DNA of 23,090 nucleotides from Mnemiopsis leidyi (Eukaryota > Ctenophora > Tentaculata > Lobata > Bolinopsidae): the NCBI GenBank assembly GCA_000226015.1, contig JH157001.1:342614-365703 (forward strand). The letters are read 5' to 3'. This document shows positions 16,643-23,090 of the stretch, piece after piece. The position numbers and the translations under genes are program-made. Below the pieces are notes generated by a model that searched no databases, was not told where the DNA came from, and was given only the letters and a program-made list of their open reading frames with translations. The stretch's first letter is position 1; each line of letters opens with the position of its first letter.

Positions 16643-17284
16643 GTAAGGTTTTGTCGCGGTGATACCCGACTCTCGGTAGACGGATATTATCTCGTCAAGG
16701 TAAGGTTTGGCTGTAAATGGAAATATGAAAACACAAAACAGAAATAAACTTCTATATCACACAAACGTGAAATACACATACATCGAAATGAGTCTGAGCT
16801 TATCTGTTTAATGTCCAAAGCGGTCCAAAAAGTCGTTAAGGTTGAAATTCTTAAGGCAGCACAGATTTCTAGGAATTTTGGTCGATTAGATATTTTGTTA
16901 GAGTATGAACTTCGAAGTTAATCTGACCGATTTGTCTAGATGAAATACAGTTATATTATTTAAAATTTATAGGTCATGTACTAAATTTGATGATATTATT
17001 ATAATGAACTGACCCAAATGACGTCGGTTACACTTACATGATCGTAGTGATTTCAAGATCTGATGGAAATTAGTCAGCGTCCCGAGTAAGTGTCAATTGT
17101 TGATTTCTGCGGATGTTTTTGTTATGGATTTCAAAACGATGTACTAAAAACATAAAGTTTATTCTTTTAAATAAAAACAACAATCAAATTTTGACGATTA
17201 TACTTGTATATTATATATGTATAGATGTACATCAAAAGCAAAAGCAAAACTTAAAATGTATTTAGGATATATGCACGCGAAAAT

Positions 17285-17946
17285 GGCGCACCAGTATGGC
17301 TGACAGCGTTAACACTTAAGAAACTAGGACTTTCTGGACAGTATTCGATTAAGACATGGGTGGGAAATTGAGGGAAACCCTACAGTCTGTGCAGTTGGAG
17401 CAAAAAACAGCACATACCATGCACTAGACTGTAAAATAGGAGACCCGATTGTTTTCTTCCTGAGGGAAGCAAAATGTAAAGATATCAAAGCGAAATCAGG
17501 CATGATTCCTGTCGATGCATCGCATTACAAGACATCGACCATAACACAAGACGATGCCAGACTAGATGTTTCTGCTGTCGGGGTATATTCCCCATTCGAG
17601 CGCTCCTTTTGGATTCGAGTTACGCACCCGAATTGCGCATCAAATATTCAAATGAGTTTAGATATCTCAAGAACATACATTCAGAGCAGAAAATAGCTAT
17701 AAAGAAGGATCCTTAAGAAGAACGGGAAGTACAAGCAGAGAAAGGGTCTTTCGTAGTTTCGTATCCCTCACATTTATAACTTCTGGAAGAATGGGTCCTT
17801 TGTGTAATGACTTTATCAAACGAGTGGTGAAAAAAACTGGTGCACTATAAAGCATTGTGACAAACCATGCGAGGACACGTTTACAGTTTAAGATTCGCAA
17901 TTGTTAGAATTTCAGTGATAGCATTGCGAGGTTTACGGGGGAAAAT
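17285..17946 (+). pseudogene. Relic of a retroelement polyprotein C-terminus (R2-like or related)
   Basis: Plus-strand fragments in changing frames resemble a C-terminal region that I recall from invertebrate, especially cnidarian, retroelement-derived proteins. They are APVWLTALTLKKLGLSG (17289), DARLDVSAVGVYSPFERSFW then RVTHPNCASN (about 17553-17645), TSGRMGPLCNDFIKRV (about 17780-17827) and, at the end, a segment around ALRGLRGK (about 17920-17946). The DARLDVSA...RV section may correspond to a restriction-like endonuclease fold. Several frameshifts and a stop at 17694-17696 make it non-functional. The same stretch read on the minus strand (17697-17900) is a shadow. The attribution is from memory and the family name is uncertain. 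Confidence 0.6.
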
Positions 17947-18380
17947 CGTTTATATGACACTGGACTAGACGAAGTGCTGATAGACCTCATCCCTGTCCAT
18001 GATAGGTCATATCAAATGAAATAGAAAACAACTTTTCATTTAAAACTCTTGAATTATTGGCAGGTTAATTTAAATCTTGTTTATGATATTGTATGTATTA
18101 TCGTTTTCAATATAAGTATTCTTATAACAATATAGAAAAAAATCAAATTTTATGGAACGAAGAAATACTTAAGTTTAAGACTTTATAATCATAAATTGAT
18201 ATACTAAACAAATGTGATGTTTCCCTTTCATATCAACTTCTTCTCTAAAAAGATAATAATTTTTATAACTTGACCAACCTTGGCTAAAGTATCTGTCTCT
18301 AGAAGATAATCTGATTTATAATGTTCTGAGCGTTGTCAAAATCCACGGATGTGTCTTTTACTGCAGTGATATCGTAATTA

Positions 18381-18492
18381 AACATAGGATCAGAATAGAT
18401 ATTTTTATGCTCTTATATATAAGGTCTTGAAAATTAACATAGGATCAGAATAGATATATTTTTATGCTCTTATATACTAGGTCTTGAAAATG
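18381..18492. repeat. 55-bp tandem duplication
   Basis: aacataggatcagaatagat and the following sequence through ggtcttgaaaat occurs at 18381 and again from 18436, with minor differences. It lies inside the first complete ~590-bp unit and partly accounts for that unit being longer than the next one. Confidence 0.85.
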
Positions 18493-19560
18493 AGCAGGGG
18501 ATGCTAATGAATTTTAGTGATAATCACTAACAGATGTTTGGTTATTGAAAATTTGTTGAAGTTCAATCCGATGATGTATAAGACAAACTAATCCGAATGA
18601 CGTTGGTTACATCAAGTCCTTTTTAAGATTTGATAGAAAATGGTCTCAAGTTGGTATCTAAAGTTTGGATGTCTGCGGATGTTTTTAATAACGATTTTCG
18701 ACACGATGTCAAGAAGAACATATACATTATTATATATGATAATTAATTAAAACCTAATTATAAATTGATATGAACAATTACTGATATGAAAAGTTTTAAA
18801 ATTTGCCTTATCCATTTTAACTTCTTCTCTCAAATTACAAAAAGATTTTGATTTTTTGATTGCTTTACCAACCTTGGCTTAAGTATCTGTCTCTGACGAC
18901 GATATATCGACTGTTGTGAATGTTTTATGTTTTGAATTTAAGGAGCGTTGTCTTAATCCAGGGATGTTTCGTAAACTGCTGTGATATCGAAATTTAACAT
19001 AAGAGAAAAAGTATAGGGTTTTTGAAATTGGCAGTGGTTCTTGACAAATTTTTTATATTTCAGAATGATTTCTTGTAATACATATTGATCACGTACGGTT
19101 ATTGGAAATTTGGTTAATTCTAATACGATACATGAATTGAACTAACCCAAACGACGAATTAGTTACATCAGGTCCTTTTCAAGATTTGATTGAAAGTGGT
19201 TTGCGTTTTAATTTATGGTGTAAAAAGTTTGGATTTTTGTGGATGTTTTTGTATAAGACATTTGAGACGATGAAAAATCGAATATAATTGATATAATAAT
19301 TAATCAAAACCCAATTATGAATTGATATCAACAATAAATATATATAACATACACAATTTTAAAATTTCCCTTTTTTATCTCAACTTGTTCACTAACTAAA
19401 AGACAGATTGTAATTTTGGTGTTTTACCAACCTTGGCTTAAGTATCCGTCTCTAGAAGATACTATCTACTGATTTGAGCGTTGTCAAAATCCAGAAATGT
19501 TTCTTGCACTGCTCACTGCTGTGATATTGTAATTCAAACAAACAATCTCTTTAAAACAAT

Positions 19561-19796
19561 TAAAACAGTTTTAAACAACTTCTTTCTCTCAAAAAATGCA
19601 CTTGTTATTAAGTTTTCAATCTGATGTTCAAGGAGTCATTTTAAGATTCGTAAATGAATAAATTAAAAATTCGTACTTTCAAACCTAAAAATACAACTCA
19701 CATTTATAATTTCATAGCAATATCCCACCCAGTCCATGTGAGAGCCATATCAGTCCGGATTGTAGTACAACTTGAAATATTTTTGATTATATATAA
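19561..19796. other. Nothing recognised
   Basis: AT-rich flank of the tandem array. An open frame at 19654-19863 has no recognisable domain and runs into low-complexity sequence. Confidence 0.3.
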
Positions 19797-19925
19797 GGTC
19801 ATGGAATGTGCGGTGTGCCTAATCTTCCTGAGTGTGCCTGAATCTGCAATGTGTCTGCCCTAGTTTACTTGAATTTGTCTTTGTCTGCCTGAATCGTGCT
19901 GTGTCTTGCTGTGTCTGTCTATCTT
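19797..19925. repeat. Degenerate TGTCTGCCTGAA low-complexity repeat
   Basis: Reiterated variants of tgtctgcctgaatctg and gtgctgtgtcttgctgtgtc. Related in flavour to the tract at 20741-20960. Confidence 0.6.
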
Positions 19926-19939
19926 AACTTTCCCAGACC

Positions 19940-20125
19940 CGATTAAGAACCGCTCACAAACCACTTAAGAACCGTTTCAGAACTGCTAAGAACCGTCCAA
20001 CAACTGCTTGGAACCGCTTAACAACCTCGTGTTAACAGTGTCATAAAAGGTCTAGAACCGGCGAAGAGCCGCTTAAGAGCCGATAAGGAACCGCACGGTT
20101 CTCAAACGGTTCTCAAACGTGGTTC
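19940..20125. repeat. Degenerate GAACCGCTTAA minisatellite, copy 2
   Basis: Same motif and orientation as 2905-3170: aaccactTAAGAACCG, gaaccgcttaac, agccgcttaagagccg. The right end carries inverted copies (cggttctcaaacggttctc), so the block is partly palindromic. Confidence 0.8.
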
Positions 20126-20560
20126 TGCCTCCTCAACGGCGTCCCTGGTCAATGGATCACCATTATTATGGAAGAAATTTGACGTAGATTACTCAACCGC
20201 AACCCATCCTGACGACAGTCCTCTAAAATACAGGCTCCACACTACTCACTATCTCCCTTCCCTATACCATCCCTCCCTCTTCAACTCGTCACATCACATC
20301 AAAGTGACTCCTCCTCCATTACCCTTCGGAAACTTTGCATTAAGACGAAGACTACCCCTCCTCCTGACATCGATTCCCGCACCATCTACGAAATCTCCTG
20401 CAACTCTACCTACAATAGACAAACTTAGACAAGCCTTTTCATATTTTTACATATGTGATTTTTGTAATGATACCGTCAGCAATACACACCCCATTTCGCT
20501 ATCTAGTTCTACCCTCACAAGCACTGACCCCAACCCACTTTTTTGTCTTAATCTGAGCCC
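20126..20560. other. Pyrimidine-rich unique stretch, no gene supported
   Basis: An ATG-initiated frame at 20304-20741 contains [14 protein letters not shown], a CxxC pair, but its C-terminal third is only the downstream minisatellite. I would not call it a gene. A fragment of a zinc-finger-bearing transposon protein is conceivable. Confidence 0.3.
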
Positions 20561-20563
20561 ATC

Positions 20564-20735
20564 TCTGTGTCTGTCTGTGTCTGTCTGTGTCTGTCTGTGT
20601 CTGTCTGTGTCTGTCTGTGTCTGTCTGTGTCTGTCTGTGTCTGTCTGTGTCTGTCTGTGTCTGTCTGTGTCTGTCTGTGTGTGTCTGTGTGTGTCTGTGT
20701 CTGTCTGTGTCTGTTTCTGTGTCTGTCTGTGTCTG
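20564..20735. repeat. CTGTCTGTGT 10-bp microsatellite/minisatellite
   Basis: About seventeen units of ctgtctgtgt, perfect for over 100 bases from 20571 and then with gtgt and tttc variants after 20680. Strictly T/G plus C on one strand, with no A. Confidence 0.95.
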
Positions 20736-20740
20736 ATTTA

Positions 20741-20965
20741 GTCAGTTTGCGTCTTCCTGAGTATGTCTGAGCCTGTCTCTGTAGCCTGAGTTAAGAGTTT
20801 GCCTGTTTCCGCCTTAGTCGACCTTAGTCAGTGTGGGTCACTGCAGGGTCTGTTTAAGTCTGTCAGAGTCTGGCAGGGTCTGTTTGTTCTGTTTGTGTCT
20901 GTTTTTGCTGCCTGGGTCTGATACTTTGTGTGTCTGTTTGTTGCTGCCTGAGTTTTTCTGTGGAT
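20741..20965. repeat. Degenerate GTCTG(TTTG) tract
   Basis: Irregular continuation of the preceding tract, with motifs gcctgagt, gggtctgttt and gtctggcaggg. It probably decayed from the same repeat. Confidence 0.6.
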
Positions 20966-21710
20966 GAGCTTCTGAAAACTCTTCTTTTAAAACTAGCAAG
21001 TTGTGCCGGGAAGAATCAGGCAAACTCATATGGTATCAAAATAAAATGTGAAACTTGAACTTTTCAATATTTCGTTCTTATTTAAGAATTTATATGGATG
21101 AACTGCGAAATGCGTTTGCTAAAGTGATTGAAATTGCTGATTATTCAGACATCAGTGTCCTTTAAATCGATTTTCAAAAATAGCTTAATGATAAACTAAC
21201 GGACAACTTCTAATTCAAAATCTAAAATAAATGGTCAAATGGACATTAGACGAAAGCTGGGAAAATATTTGGATCATCACTATATGTTTAGATTTAATGC
21301 GTGTAAAGCCCAATCATTCCAATATGTTAGCCGCACTAAGTAACGGCTGCTCTAACTGTGTAACGGCCGAATTCCAAGCTCCCTAGTGATAAGTCGATAT
21401 AAGAATTCGATGTTACATTCTTCTTAATATCTGTTAATTCATGAAGTATAAGACTCTCAATCACAGAAAATCAGAATACGCCTGTAATTTGGAACATTAA
21501 TTTGTATTTGGAAAAAAGATCATCGTGCTATGACTGTTATTAGATAAACTTTGGAAATCAAGTCAGGGAATAGATATAAAAAACAATAAATCTAGGTCAT
21601 TTCAACTAAAAGGTCGTGCTATATTGAAAATCCCAGGTCAGGAGGCTTTGCCCTTCCCAAAGCAAACAAACCAAGTCACCAACAGAGCTCGCCCTCATTC
21701 GGATCAGACA
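20966..21710. other. Nothing recognised
   Basis: Unique-looking, moderately AT-rich DNA. No exon, RNA gene or transposon end supported. Confidence 0.4.
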
Positions 21711-21824
21711 GGAAGTTAAAGTTGATTAAATTTGTTGGATCTCTCCGGGGTCTTTGTTTTTCTACGGAAGTTAAAGTTGATTAAATTTGTTGGATCTCTG
21801 ATCCGGGGTCTTTGTTTTTCCACG
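21711..21824. repeat. 55-bp tandem duplication, second copy with 4-nt insertion
   Basis: ggaagttaaagttgattaaa through tttgtttttctac at 21711-21765 is repeated from 21766. The second copy has GATC inserted (ctctgatccgggg versus ctctccgggg) and one substitution near its end. Otherwise identical, hence recent. Confidence 0.92.
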
Positions 21825-22040
21825 GAATAGGGGTCACGGCGTGAACTACCGAGAAATCGAATATTTTCATTTGTCTAAAAAGGTGTTTTAATACTATTTG
21901 AATTTCCGATAGTTAAGAAACGAAGGATAAATACCGTTAAACAAAATCCATGGTTTATACTGTTCTTGACCTACATCGATAATGATTATTCCGCTGTCCA
22001 TCTAACGAGTGAGCAGCCTGAATCAATATCACAAGATAAA

Positions 22041-22220
22041 AGTGAATTGATAAACAAATGAATTAATAAACAAATGAATTGATAAACAAATGAATTGATA
22101 AACAAATGAATTAATAAACAAATGAATTAATAAACAAATGAATTAATAAACAAATGAATTGATAAGCAAATGAATTAATAAACAAATGAATTAATAAACA
22201 AATGAATTGATAAATAAACA
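22041..22220. repeat. 16-bp minisatellite (AAATGAATTRATAAAC)
   Basis: About eleven head-to-tail 16-base units alternating aattaataaac and aattgataaac, with one aag variant and one unit extended by taaa near the right end. Confidence 0.95.
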
Positions 22221-22570
22221 AATGGGTGCCACAATTACGCTACCTAGTTCAAGTCTAACTCTAATCAAGTCACAAAAAAACATTGAGATTTGAGCCGCGA
22301 GTGCCGGGTACATCACCGCTTTATAATTCCCGCATGAAAAAGATCCTCCTTCTATAGTTCTATTTGTGGGAGTGGGTTAGAATTTAGATCCATGTCAGCG
22401 TATCATATGTGTCCCCTCCAGTCTCCAGAGTCCAGACGACAGGCGTTTCGGATACCTGAAGATTCTAAAATTAGCGGCATACTCAGATATGCACAGGAAT
22501 ACTGAGCTTTTATATTTTACAATTTAGAGACATTCTGCCTCTGGACGTTGTTCCTTATAGTTCATAATTC
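22221..22570. other. Nothing recognised
   Basis: Unique-looking sequence without a supportable exon. At 22575-22613 (cgctcaagtggg followed by attcgagtccg) there are A-box and B-box-like words spaced too closely for an intact tRNA. They could be a collapsed tRNA-derived SINE head. Confidence 0.3.
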
Positions 22571-22686
22571 CTGTCGCTCAAGTGGGAAGGGGATCTATTT
22601 CAATTCGAGTCCGCTTGACTCCATCGGTTGTTCACTTATATATAGTAAGGTTACGGGTGTGCTGTGAATAATGTACTAATATTATA

Positions 22687-22718
22687 GTATTAGTAATAGT
22701 ATAATGTAATACTAATAC
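22687..22718. other. Perfect 9-bp inverted repeat
   Basis: gtattagta at 22687-22695 and tactaatac at 22710-22718 with a 14-base spacer, in very AT-rich DNA. It may be chance or a fold-back remnant. Confidence 0.6.
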
Positions 22719-22812
22719 AAATCTTTAATATGCAATTGTGAATGGACACGATTTACACTAATAGTCTAATAGTCAATTCAGAAAATTCATGGACCGGCAC
22801 CGTGCCGAGTTG

Positions 22813-22882
22813 GCCAGTTGGATATGACTCGACAATCACTCAATATTCAGAATTAGAGTGCATTCCTAATTGAGCTACCGGC
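22813..22882 (-). pseudogene. tRNA-derived relic (tRNA pseudogene or SINE head)
   Basis: On the minus strand from 22882 the sequence reads GCCGGTAGCTCAATTAGGAA and ends CAACTGGC about 70 bases on. TAGCTCAATTAGG fits the Pol III A box, and TTGTCGAGTC is a weak match to the B box. The first five bases can pair with the last five (one G-T). The anticodon arm is one pair short with an oversized loop, and the T stem is poor, so it is not a functional tRNA. Confidence 0.4.
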
Positions 22883-22899
22883 AAAAAGGTAAACGGCCG

Positions 22900-23038
22900 A
22901 GGCAGGGATGCCGATTGGGGCAGGACCTGGGCAGGATCTGGGCAGGATCTGGGCAGGTTTGGCAGGGTATAGAGGCATGTTGAGGCAGGGTCTGGGGCAG
23001 GGTTGGGGCAGGGTCTAGGCAGGGCTAGGACAGGCTCA
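22900..23038. repeat. G-rich GGGCAGG(ATCT) minisatellite
   Basis: Reiterated ggggcaggacctgggcagg, ggatctgggcagg and ggcagggtctggggcagggt with irregular spacing. Many runs of three or four G on the plus strand. A CT-rich tract (from about 23063) follows to the window edge. Confidence 0.9.
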
Positions 23039-23090
23039 TTTTAAGGCATGTATGATCTATCCATCTTTCTCTTTCCCTCTCTCTCCCTCT

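Larger units (their letters stand above)
16955..19560. repeat. Tandem array of diverged ~560-595-bp units
   Basis: Unit landmarks recur in order. ccaaccttggct lies at about 18274, 18868 and 19427 (spacing 594 and 559). gcgttgtc...atccaggGATGTTTC-type blocks lie at 18328, 18943 and 19478. gcggatgttttt-type blocks lie at 17109, 18675 and about 19237. Blocks resembling aatgacgttggttacatcaa lie at 17017, 18596 and 19152. The copies are clearly diverged, so the array is old. The 17109 to 18675 spacing is enlarged by about 1 kb, where a retroelement relic sits. No protein is conserved among units. Confidence 0.75.

Noticed and set aside
17697-17900. Minus-strand frame of 67 codons
   Set aside because: It lies opposite the retroelement relic, whose conserved words (TSGRMGPLCNDFIKRV) are on the plus strand, so this is a shadow.
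20304-20741. A 145-residue protein with a CxxC motif
   Set aside because: A third of it is translated 10-bp microsatellite ([10 protein letters not shown]), and the rest shows no recognisable domain or splice context.

Overview
This is a 23 kb piece of animal (metazoan) nuclear genome, AT-rich, with canonical GT/AG introns, dense minisatellites, decayed retrotransposons and one 712-base assembly gap (N, 11457-12168). The coding repertoire (a huge ankyrin-repeat protein with an XK-related membrane domain) and two retroelement relics resembling ones I associate with cnidarian-type genomes suggest an early-branching invertebrate. That placement is inference. Nothing here looks bacterial; several apparent long reading frames begin at GTG or TTG only because they are exons opening at splice acceptors.

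Layout. 1-286: 23-bp minisatellite. 311-877 (+): 3' end of a gene, three exons whose phases agree, product not recognised. 878-5170: mostly non-coding, with a duplicated octamer-containing segment, two families of minisatellite, and a pair of short inverted-repeat elements (3924-4276). 5472-13814 (-): the main gene. It runs right to left through an ankyrin exon (13814-11319, containing the gap), a one-base frameshift at about 11323, further ankyrin repeats to a canonical donor at 10043/10042, a 275-base intron, and a 4.3-kb last exon (9767-5472). That exon encodes more ankyrin-type sequence, a hexapeptide VNTR, a polytopic membrane region resembling XK-related (XKR/CED-8) lipid scramblases, and a cysteine-rich cytoplasmic tail. 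The first exon is not found, so the gene probably continues to the right.

14130-15094 (+): degenerate LINE reverse transcriptase. 16036-16642 (+): two possible 57-nt exons. 17285-17946 (+): relic of a second retroelement, apparently inserted in an array of ~560-595-bp tandem repeats (about 16955-19560). 19800-23090: more low-complexity and minisatellite DNA, a 55-bp tandem duplication and a tRNA-derived relic.

Most notable is the apparent fusion of roughly 35-45 ankyrin repeats to an XK-related membrane domain. It is TRPN-like in layout, but the membrane part resembles a scramblase rather than a channel. The repeat array is homogenised at DNA level around the assembly gap.
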